64,000 bases of DNA, taken from assembly GCA_902617805.1 (NCBI GenBank), contig CACMYF010000001.1:1-64000 (forward strand), written 5' to 3'. The stretch is from an uncultured Pelagibacteraceae bacterium. Lineage in GTDB: Bacteria; Pseudomonadota; Alphaproteobacteria; Pelagibacterales; Pelagibacteraceae. Within the stretch, counting starts at the first letter, position 1, and the number at the start of each line of letters is the position of its first letter. The notes under the pieces are model-generated. The model did not search any database and had not been told where the DNA came from. It was given only the letters and a program-made list of their open reading frames with translations. Both the position numbers and the translations under genes were made by a program. Positions 32,539 through 40,501 of the stretch are shown in pieces.

Positions 32539-33482
32539 TGGCAATTGATAAAAAATTTATTGATCAATTTATAAATGTTACTTCAAAAGCAGCTTTAGCA
32601 TCATCATATTTAGTAGGAAAAAAAGACAAAATTGCTGCAGACAAAGCTGCTGTAGATTCCATGAGAAGTGAATTAAATAAAATTAATATTCAAGGTGAGA
32701 TAGTAATAGGCGAAGGTGAACTAGATGAGGCTCCTATGCTGTACATCGGGGAAATATTAGGAAATAATAGCAATGGTCCAAAATTCGATATAGCTGTTGA
32801 TCCTTTAGAAGGTACTAATTTTGCAGCTAACAACTTACCTGGTGCATTATCTGTAATTGCTATTGCTGAAAAAAATAATTTATTTAAAGCTCCAGAAACT
32901 TATATGGAAAAAATCTCTACCAGAGTTAATGAAAAAAAAGTTATTGATTTAGATTTTACAGTAAAGCAAAATATTTCGAACCTAAGCGATTATTTAAATA
33001 AGAATCCAGAAAATTTAACTGCGTGTATTCTGGATAGACCAAGACATAAAGAAATTATAGATGAGTTAAAGAAATTAAAAGTTAATTTAAAATTAATTAC
33101 TGATGGTGATGTTTCAGGAGCCTTGCTAGTTACCGAAGAAAAATATCATGTTGATATTTTTTTAGGCACTGGGGGTGGTCCAGAAGGTGTTCTTGCTGCA
33201 GCTGCTTTGGACGCATTTAATTGTAACTTTCAAGGTAGGTTTTTATTTAAAACAGAAAAAGATAAAGCAAGAGCAAAAAAAATGGGTATAAATGATCTAA
33301 CAAAAAAATATGAATTAAATGAAATTGTCTCAGGTGATTCAATTTTTTGTGCGACAGGAATTACTTCTAGCGATTTGGTAGCGGGTATTGAAATACAAGG
33401 TAAGGATTTCGTTTCAGAGACTTTAGTGACTCATAAATCATCAGGTCTAAAAAAGGTAATAAAACTAAAACAAAATTTGTAA
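32538..33482 (+). CDS. glpX: class II fructose-1,6-bisphosphatase
   Basis: GEGELDEAPMLYIGE; VDPLEGTNF; GTGGGPEGVLAAAAL. Confidence 0.95.
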   Translation: MAIDKKFIDQFINVTSKAALASSYLVGKKDKIAADKAAVDSMRSELNKINIQGEIVIGEGELDEAPMLYIGEILGNNSNGPKFDIAVDPLEGTNFAANNLPGALSVIAIAEKNNLFKAPETYMEKISTRVNEKKVIDLDFTVKQNISNLSDYLNKNPENLTACILDRPRHKEIIDELKKLKVNLKLITDGDVSGALLVTEEKYHVDIFLGTGGGPEGVLAAAALDAFNCNFQGRFLFKTEKDKARAKKMGINDLTKKYELNEIVSGDSIFCATGITSSDLVAGIEIQGKDFVSETLVTHKSSGLKKVIKLKQNL

Positions 33483-33529
33483 TGATATGCTTGATTAATT
33501 GTTTTTTTTACAATAAAAAGCAGCAAATT

Positions 33530-33604
33530 GGTCCCTTCGTCTATCGGTTAGGACACGTGGTTTTCATCCTCGAAAGAGGGGTTCGATTCCCCTAGGGACC
33601 GCCA
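33530..33604 (+). tRNA. tRNA-Glu (anticodon TTC), CCA encoded; one T-T mismatch in anticodon stem
   Basis: GGTCCCT/AGGGACC acceptor, loop TTTTCAT, T-arm AGGGG-TTCGATT-CCCCT; anticodon stem CGTGG/CCTCG. Confidence 0.94.
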
Positions 33605-33622
33605 TAATATATATTATTTTTT

Positions 33623-33886
33623 ATGGTTTATTACGTATATTTAATCAATACTTTAAAAGGATATCGTAGCAAATCATATGTTGGTTATACTAATAATTTA
33701 GATAATAGATTAATAAAACATAATTCAAATTTAGGTGCCAAATCAACTAGGGGTTATAAATGGGAACTTGTTTATAAAAAAAAATTCTATTCAAAATCAA
33801 AAGCACTTTCATTTGAATATAAGTTAAAAAACGATAGAAAAGAGAGATTAAGACTTATATATGATTTTAAAAAAAAAAAATCTTAA
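33623..33886 (+). CDS. GIY-YIG nuclease-superfamily protein (UPF0213/YhbQ-like)
   Basis: VYYVYLINTLKGYRSKSYVGYTNNLDNRLIKHN. Confidence 0.88.
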   Translation: MVYYVYLINTLKGYRSKSYVGYTNNLDNRLIKHNSNLGAKSTRGYKWELVYKKKFYSKSKALSFEYKLKNDRKERLRLIYDFKKKKS

Positions 33887-35981
33887 GATAGCCACTATAT
33901 TACCATACAAAGAGAACTATACATTTGATAAGGCATCAGCGGCATCACTGTGGGTTTCTGAGTTTTATAAAAAATCAAAATATAAAAAAACAAATATTAT
34001 TTATGGCCATACTAAGTCTAAAGATTATTTAACTAATAATTATAAAAATATAAATTTAAAAAATTTAAAATCAAAATTAAAAAGTACAACAAATGAATAT
34101 GCTGAAAAGTTAAATAGAGAACTAATATTTAATAATTTTGACCTTGTGGAAATTCATAATAGGCCACAGCTATTATTTAAATTAATAAATAAAGTTCAAT
34201 CTAAGTTTATTTTTTATTTTCATAATGATCCGATATCAATGAAAGGATCAAAAACAGTTCAAGAAAGACTCAAAATATTAGAAATAGTTGAAAAAATAAT
34301 ATTTGTTAGTGAATGGGTTAGAGATAGATTTTTTTTAGATATAGATAAAAAACTAAAAACCAAAACCGAAATTGTTTATCCAAGTGTAAATAAACAAAAA
34401 AAAATAAAGAAGAATAAAAATATAATATTTGTAGGTAGATTAAATTATTCTAAAGGTTATGATATTTTTAAAGAAGCTATAATAAAAATACTGAACGACT
34501 ATCCAGCATGGAATGCTTATTCATTAGGTGATGAAGATAGAAGAAATATTTATATTAATCATTCAAGACACGTAGAACTTGGATTTGTTAATCATAAAAA
34601 AACCTTAAATATTTTAAATCGATCAGAAATAGCTATTGTTCCATCAAGATGGGAAGAACCATTTGGAAGAACATCTTTAGAAGCAACATCCAGAGGATGT
34701 GCAACAATTATTAGTAATAGGGGGGGATTAAAAGAAACAACTGATAGCGCTATTATTTTAAAAAGTCTTAATTCTAACGAACTTTACTTAGAAATAAAAA
34801 AATTAATAACAGATAGAAAAAAAAGAAAAAAATTACAATCATTAGGTAGAAAGAACATTAAACATCTGATTAGTGAAAATACTAAGCTAATTGATCAAAT
34901 ACGAGAAAGTTGTGTTCCTTTTTTTAATGTAAACCTAATTAAAAAAAAATTAAAAATAATAAATTTATATAATCAAGGTCAGAAACTTAATCACAGATTA
35001 TACAATATTTCTTTAGGTAAAAAATTCACAAATGGTTTTGTAAGAAATGGTCATGATGTTTTAGAAATTAGTGATAGAGATTATCTAAGAAATAACAAGT
35101 CATTTAGTTTAATTCCTAATAGAAGTAATTTTCAAAAATTTTTAATTGATACTTTTAAAAATTACAATCCTGATGTTATTTTTTTTGGACATACAAAAAA
35201 TATTGAATTAGACACATTAAGTGAATTTAAATCATTAAATAAAAATCTTATTTTATCTCAATGGAATGAGGATCCAATAATGCCAAGTCTTAATTACTCA
35301 AAAAAAAATATTTCAAATATTCTGCAGTATTCTGAATTTGTAGATCATAATTTTATTACTACTGATCCATCAGTGCTTAATGATAAAATTGACAAAAAAA
35401 ATTTTAATTTTTTCTTTGTTCCTGTTGATAATAATATTGAAAGTTTCGATGTTTTTAAAATGAAACCTAAAAACGATTTATTTTACGCGATGAGTCATGG
35501 AGTTAATAGGGCAACTCTTAAGGAGGGTGTCGAAGATGAAAGAATTAATTTTTTAGATAATTTAGTCAAAAAAATTCCTAATATAAAATACGATTTTTAC
35601 GGTTTTTCAAATAAACAACCTATTTGGGGTAATGAATTCAACAACGCATTAATTAATTCAAAAATGGGTCTTAACTTAAGTAGGGGAAAACCAACCAAAT
35701 ACTATTCAAGTAATAGAATTGCCTCAATAATGGGAAATGGTTTACTTACCTTTATTGATGAAAAGGTTCAAATGAAAGACTTTTTTAATAAAAATGAAAT
35801 TATTTTTTATAATAATATAAATGATTTAGCTGATAAAATTAAATTTTATTCAAGTAAGGATAAAATTAGAATTAAAATTGCAAGAAATGGTAAGAAAAAA
35901 TATTTTAAGCTTTTTAATGAAACTAAAGTTTCTAAGTATTTTGTAGATATATCTCTAGGTAATAAAGCGACTTTACTCTAG
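33861..35981 (+). CDS. two-domain glycosyltransferase: GT4-type N-terminal half and CgeB-like C-terminal half
   Basis: N-half: GRLNYSKGYDIF, VPSRWEEPFGRTSLEATSRGCATI; C-half: NSKMGLNLSRGKPTKYYSSNRIASIMGNGLLTFID. Confidence 0.78.
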   Translation: MILKKKNLKIATILPYKENYTFDKASAASLWVSEFYKKSKYKKTNIIYGHTKSKDYLTNNYKNINLKNLKSKLKSTTNEYAEKLNRELIFNNFDLVEIHNRPQLLFKLINKVQSKFIFYFHNDPISMKGSKTVQERLKILEIVEKIIFVSEWVRDRFFLDIDKKLKTKTEIVYPSVNKQKKIKKNKNIIFVGRLNYSKGYDIFKEAIIKILNDYPAWNAYSLGDEDRRNIYINHSRHVELGFVNHKKTLNILNRSEIAIVPSRWEEPFGRTSLEATSRGCATIISNRGGLKETTDSAIILKSLNSNELYLEIKKLITDRKKRKKLQSLGRKNIKHLISENTKLIDQIRESCVPFFNVNLIKKKLKIINLYNQGQKLNHRLYNISLGKKFTNGFVRNGHDVLEISDRDYLRNNKSFSLIPNRSNFQKFLIDTFKNYNPDVIFFGHTKNIELDTLSEFKSLNKNLILSQWNEDPIMPSLNYSKKNISNILQYSEFVDHNFITTDPSVLNDKIDKKNFNFFFVPVDNNIESFDVFKMKPKNDLFYAMSHGVNRATLKEGVEDERINFLDNLVKKIPNIKYDFYGFSNKQPIWGNEFNNALINSKMGLNLSRGKPTKYYSSNRIASIMGNGLLTFIDEKVQMKDFFNKNEIIFYNNINDLADKIKFYSSKDKIRIKIARNGKKKYFKLFNETKVSKYFVDISLGNKATLL

Positions 35982-35984
35982 TTC

Positions 35985-36689
35985 ATGACAAAATTTTTTA
36001 AAAATTTATATCGTTTAATATTAATTGGATCACCGTTATTTATGATTGTAAATTACATAAGAAACTTTTTACCTAATTACAAAACTAAGAAAAAATCAAA
36101 AAAAATAGAACATTTCATTTATGATAAATTTGAAAGTGTAAATTATAATGAAAAATGGTTTTGTAATAATCTTAATTATTTGACAAATAATTTTAAAAAT
36201 ACAAAAAATATTAAAGACGTGCTTGAAATCGGTTCTTATGAAGGAAGAAGCGCAATTTTTTTTTTAAAAAATTTTAATTATTGCAATATAACTTGTGTTG
36301 ATACTTGGTCTGGAAGTGATGAACATAATATTGTTGATTTTAATTTAATAGAAAAGAATTTTGATTTAAATACTGAATTTTATCAATCAAATAATCATTT
36401 AACTAAGCATAAAATGACATCCAATGAATTTTTTAAACAAAATAATAAATATTTTGATTTAATTTATATTGATGGTGATCATTCCTCTGATCAGGTTAAA
36501 ATTGATTTAATTAATTCCTGGAATTCATTAAAAAATGGTGGTTTCTTAGTTTTAGATGATTATTTGTGGTGGTATTATAAAGATCTTAAAAAAAATCCCT
36601 CAACTTCAATAAATAATTTCATTAAGAAAAATATTTCTAATATCTCTAAATTAACTGTTTGGCATCAAGTTATTATTCAAAAAAATTAA
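35985..36689 (+). CDS. class I SAM-dependent methyltransferase with N-terminal hydrophobic segment
   Basis: VLEIGSYEGRSAIFFLKNF; DLIYIDGDHSSDQVKIDLI; GGFLVLDDY. Confidence 0.82.
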   Translation: MTKFFKNLYRLILIGSPLFMIVNYIRNFLPNYKTKKKSKKIEHFIYDKFESVNYNEKWFCNNLNYLTNNFKNTKNIKDVLEIGSYEGRSAIFFLKNFNYCNITCVDTWSGSDEHNIVDFNLIEKNFDLNTEFYQSNNHLTKHKMTSNEFFKQNNKYFDLIYIDGDHSSDQVKIDLINSWNSLKNGGFLVLDDYLWWYYKDLKKNPSTSINNFIKKNISNISKLTVWHQVIIQKN

Positions 36690-37643
36690 TTATAATTCTA
36701 CTTTATTCAATGCATTATTTTTAAATATATTTGCTTCTTTAATGTATCTTCTTACCATTTGAGTTGTTTTATGACCTGTCATAGCCATTATGCTTCTTTC
36801 ATCTGCTCCAGATTCAGCAGCTACTGTTGCAAAACCTGACCTTAAACTATGACCAGCAAAATTTTTATTTTCGATTCCAGCTAAGTTCAAATAATCTTTT
36901 ATTAATAAAACCACAGATTGATCAGTTAATCTTTTATTTCTTAATGATAGACCTCTAGAAAAGCCTCTAAAAATAGGTCCAGACTTAATTTTGGAAATTT
37001 TTAACCATTTTTTTAAATTTGTGACTGGACAGTAAATTTCATTATTGAAGTAGGGTATTCCTTTAGTCATTCCTTCACCAAATTGGTCAGTCTTTGATCT
37101 TTTAATGTTAATTTTAAGCCCTTCAGGAACAAATTCTAAATCCTCATTATCAATTGAAATGAGCTCAGTTCTTCTAAAGCCACCTCCAAAGCCAATTAAT
37201 ATTAATGATTTGTCTCTTAATCTTCTAATTTCTTCAGTTCTTTGTTCATTTATTGTATCAATAATTAATTTTAAATGATTGATTAATAATGGTTTTTTAC
37301 CTTTCTGAATACTTCCTTTGACTCTTCTTATTCCCATTAGATTTTCAACTATGATTGGATGTTTGGTATCAAGATAATATCCTTTCAGTTTGTGTACCAT
37401 GCTTATAGAAACCAATCTTCTTCTTAAAGTACTTATTTTTGAGTTTTTAGATAAATAGGTTAGGTATAAGGAAACTGTTTTTGGTTCAGTTGGTAATGAA
37501 TTTAATCCATGCTTAGCACAAAAAGCACCAAAGTCTTTAAAATCAGACTTATAAGCTCTTAAAGTATTATTTGCCTTAGAGTTTTTGAGGTTATTTAATG
37601 TTGCCTCATGTAGAGATTTTAGATCTGTAGTTAACTCACTCAT
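36690..37643 (-). CDS. tyrosine recombinase / phage-type integrase, complete catalytic set
   Basis: GGGFRRTELISI (Arg), HSLRSGFA (HxxR), GHKTTQMVRRY (His...Tyr); SAM-like N-terminal domain. Confidence 0.93.
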   Translation of the reverse strand: MSELTTDLKSLHEATLNNLKNSKANNTLRAYKSDFKDFGAFCAKHGLNSLPTEPKTVSLYLTYLSKNSKISTLRRRLVSISMVHKLKGYYLDTKHPIIVENLMGIRRVKGSIQKGKKPLLINHLKLIIDTINEQRTEEIRRLRDKSLILIGFGGGFRRTELISIDNEDLEFVPEGLKINIKRSKTDQFGEGMTKGIPYFNNEIYCPVTNLKKWLKISKIKSGPIFRGFSRGLSLRNKRLTDQSVVLLIKDYLNLAGIENKNFAGHSLRSGFATVAAESGADERSIMAMTGHKTTQMVRRYIKEANIFKNNALNKVEL

Positions 37644-37646
37644 ATG

Positions 37647-37681
37647 ATTACTATCGATAACAATTAATTATCGTTAGTAAT
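37647..37681. repeat. 35-bp inverted repeat, dif/lox-like (14-bp arms, one mismatch, 7-bp spacer)
   Basis: ATTACTATCGATAA-CAATTAA-TTATCGTTAGTAAT. Confidence 0.9.
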
Positions 37682-37722
37682 ATATCAAGTGTTTTATAAT
37701 GTCAAATAAAATAATTTTATAA

Positions 37723-37756
37723 ATTGTAAGGACAATTAATGACATTGTGAGGACAA
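37723..37756. repeat. two direct copies of ATTGTRAGGACAA with 21-bp period
   Basis: ATTGTAAGGACAA (37723-37735) and ATTGTGAGGACAA (37744-37756). Confidence 0.8.
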
Positions 37757-37761
37757 GAAGA

Positions 37762-37950
37762 ATGAAATATTATTTAAAAATGGGCATAGATGGAGTAATT
37801 GAACCTATATATTTCTTAATAACATCTTTTGGTTTTGCAATATTAAGCTTTATTAATTATAGAAAATCTGGAAAAACACTGGAAACTATTTATCTTTCAA
37901 TTTTAACTGTTTTCTTCATAGTCTGCTTCATTATTTTAAATTTTTATTGA
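37762..37950 (+). CDS. small membrane protein (about 62 aa, two predicted TM helices)
   Basis: ATG with GAGG upstream; MKYYLKMGIDGVIEPIYFLITSFGFAILSFINY...TIYLSILTVFFIVCFIILNFY; stop overlaps the next start. Confidence 0.6.
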   Translation: MKYYLKMGIDGVIEPIYFLITSFGFAILSFINYRKSGKTLETIYLSILTVFFIVCFIILNFY

Positions 37951-38219
37951 TGAAAGGTACTAAATTTCAATTAAAAGTCTGGAATTACCTTAAAACTATA
38001 CCAAAAGGCACTGTTAAAACCTATAAACAGGTAGCAATAGCTATAAAAAGACCTAAATCAGCGCGTGCTGTAGCTAATGCATGTGGAAAAAACCCATATG
38101 CCCCCAAAATACCATGTCATAGAGTAATTCGGTCCGATGGAGGCCTTGGTGGGTACTCAGGCAGAGGTGGAATTAAGACAAAACTGCGTTTATTAAGATC
38201 TGAAAAAGTTGATATTTAG
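37950..38219 (+). CDS. methylated-DNA--cysteine S-methyltransferase family, minimal C-terminal-domain form
   Basis: FQLKVWNYLKTIPKGTVKTYKQVA; NPYAPKIPCHRVIRSDGGLGGYSGR. Confidence 0.88.
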   Translation: MKGTKFQLKVWNYLKTIPKGTVKTYKQVAIAIKRPKSARAVANACGKNPYAPKIPCHRVIRSDGGLGGYSGRGGIKTKLRLLRSEKVDI

Positions 38220-38733
38220 TGGCTTTTTTGGACTATTTTATCGTCAAAAAGACAAGTAAAATCAATGTTTTTTCAATATTTAAGCGTATTTTATCATGAA
38301 TAGTGTTATACACCCTTCAGTTGCACTATATATCGAGATATAACAAAATAAAGCACCTCTATGGCCGTTTAAAACATATATTCTATAACTGCATTGCTCT
38401 ACTTTTCAATGATACCAAAGCTAAATTTAGTTTCAATTTTTATAGAATTTTTAAAAATTTTTGTTCCCCTACCCACTTATAAAAATAATAATTTTTAATT
38501 TTGTGATTAATTAGCTAATAAAACCATTGGTATTAAACACTTTTAAGTATTATTGTTTATTTTCTTTATTAATATTGCTATTTGTGACTTTATTTATTTA
38601 AGATAATAGTATTTTTTTTGATAATTTTTATTAATTTATCTATATATTAAGTATTAAAAAATATAATAATTACAGTATTTTAATAGTATATATTAATGTA
38701 TTATATTATATATTAGTAACTATTTATTTACTA
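38220..38733. other. unassigned AT-rich intergenic region (about 514 bp), no supported CDS
   Basis: Longest non-coding interval in the window; its last 150 bp is almost purely A/T. Confidence 0.8.
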
Positions 38734-39585
38734 TTAATTAGAACGAGTAAGCAAATATTCTCTTCTAGAAATATATAGACCACTGAGAACAATGATAAAT
38801 AAACCTAAATAAGTCCAGTTATCTGGCAATTCATGAAAGAAATAATAACTAATTAGTATATTGGTAATTATCTCTGTATAGCCCAAAGGAGCTAATTTAG
38901 AAGCATCAGCGTATTTTAGTGATAATATGAGAAAAAGATGCGCTACAGAGGCTATAAGGCCGATTAAAGCCATTAAAATCCACTGATTTGACGTAGGATT
39001 AACCCAAACAGAGGGCATAAATAGACTAATTATAATGGTTCCTATTAAACCCGATAGTAAAAGGGTTAAAAGAGGATTGTCAGACGTGCTGAGCTTTCTC
39101 GTGATAATAAGATAAAACCCATAGCAAATTCCATTACCTAAAGCAGCCATGGTTGCTAAATTAAGTTCTATAAAGCCAGGTCTGATTACAATTAAAGTTC
39201 CAATAAATCCTAATGATACAGCAGTCCACCTCTTCACCCCTACTTTCTCATTTAAAAAAAATGGAGATAAGGCTGTAACACAAATTGGAGCAACAAAAGC
39301 CAAGGTTAAAGCTTTAGGAAGTGAAATTTCCGATATTGCATAAAAGAATAAATAAGTAGAAAAAACAAAAATTAATCCTCTAATTAATTGAAGGGCTGGT
39401 TTTTTCGTCCAAACTAATGAATGCCTATAAAAGATAAGCATTAGGGATAATGTAAAGACTACAGTAAAAAAATATCTTGCCCACGTTATCTGCAAAACAT
39501 CCATAGATGAGCTTAAATATTTAGCAAAAGCATCCATTACAGGAACAATCATCCAAGCGGATGCATTTAAAATTATAGCCTTCAT
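38734..39585 (-). CDS. EamA-family DMT transporter
   Basis: ITWARYFFTVVFTLSLML; two EamA halves; GYTEIITNILISYYFFHELP. Confidence 0.85.
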   Translation of the reverse strand: MKAIILNASAWMIVPVMDAFAKYLSSSMDVLQITWARYFFTVVFTLSLMLIFYRHSLVWTKKPALQLIRGLIFVFSTYLFFYAISEISLPKALTLAFVAPICVTALSPFFLNEKVGVKRWTAVSLGFIGTLIVIRPGFIELNLATMAALGNGICYGFYLIITRKLSTSDNPLLTLLLSGLIGTIIISLFMPSVWVNPTSNQWILMALIGLIASVAHLFLILSLKYADASKLAPLGYTEIITNILISYYFFHELPDNWTYLGLFIIVLSGLYISRREYLLTRSN

Positions 39586-39601
39586 AAAAGAAGGATATCT
39601 C

Positions 39602-40501
39602 TTAATAGAAGTATTTTAAAGCAAAGAATAATGTAATCGGAATTGTGAATAAGGACATGATTGTAGATACTACAATTGTGCTAGATATATTATCTACAAT
39701 TTCTTTAGGAGAATACATGTGCGCAATCAAATAACACAAAATTGCACTAGGCATGCAAGACTGAATTAACAGAACACCAGCTGGTATACCTGATAAATTA
39801 AAAAATTTTATAACAGCAAATCCTATAATAGGACCTAATATTACTCTTCCAAAAGAAGTTATTAATGCATCTTTAAAAGAAAATACTTTCATTTGCGTAA
39901 GAGCAACACCTAACGACATAAGGATCATTACAATCATTCCATAAGCTAAAAGCATTACAGTATTTAATACAAATTGAGGAAATGGAATTTCAAAATACAA
40001 AAAGAGTACTGTTATTAAAATTGCGTAAAATGATGGACTTTTTAATATTGTTTTAAAATCAAAGGCTCTTTTTGCTAAAAAAATATTTAAAGTAAAGTGG
40101 AGTAAAACAATAAGAGATGAAATTGCAGCGGCTATACCCATTCCTAATTCACCATAGGCAAATAAACAAATCGGAATACCCATATTTCCAGTATTCGGTA
40201 AGATAAAAGTTGGTAATTCACGAATATAATCTTTCTTCATAAGAATAAGAAAAATTAAACCTACAATCCCAAATAATGTTAATAAGATAATTGCGTAACC
40301 AAAATATTCACTAAATAACTCAAAAGTCACTCCACCTGCAGTAATAGCAAAAATAACTAGAGCTGGAGTTCCAAAATTACCAGCGTATGTAGTTATAAAT
40401 GATGTATCAAAATCAGGATTTTTTTTACCTAAATGATATCCAAGACCTACTATTAGGAATACCGGAAATAAAACTTCAAAAAGTTTTAAGTAAATTTCCA
40501 T
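39602..40501 (-). CDS. AEC (auxin efflux carrier) family transporter
   Basis: FPVFLIVGLGYHLGKK; LPNTGNMGIPICLFAYGELG. Confidence 0.88.
   Translation of the reverse strand: MEIYLKLFEVLFPVFLIVGLGYHLGKKNPDFDTSFITTYAGNFGTPALVIFAITAGGVTFELFSEYFGYAIILLTLFGIVGLIFLILMKKDYIRELPTFILPNTGNMGIPICLFAYGELGMGIAAAISSLIVLLHFTLNIFLAKRAFDFKTILKSPSFYAILITVLFLYFEIPFPQFVLNTVMLLAYGMIVMILMSLGVALTQMKVFSFKDALITSFGRVILGPIIGFAVIKFFNLSGIPAGVLLIQSCMPSAILCYLIAHMYSPKEIVDNISSTIVVSTIMSLFTIPITLFFALKYFY

Noticed and set aside
33480-33530. ATTGT-N7-ACAAT dyad before tRNA-Glu, compared with the TTGT-N4-ACAA sites at 37.7 kb
   Set aside because: Different spacing and formed by a T-run; likely chance in AT-rich DNA.
38464-38471. 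TTCCCCTA match to the 3' part of tRNA-Glu (GATTCCCCTAGGGACC), considered as an att remnant
   Set aside because: Only 8 nt long; insufficient to claim island integration at tRNA-Glu.
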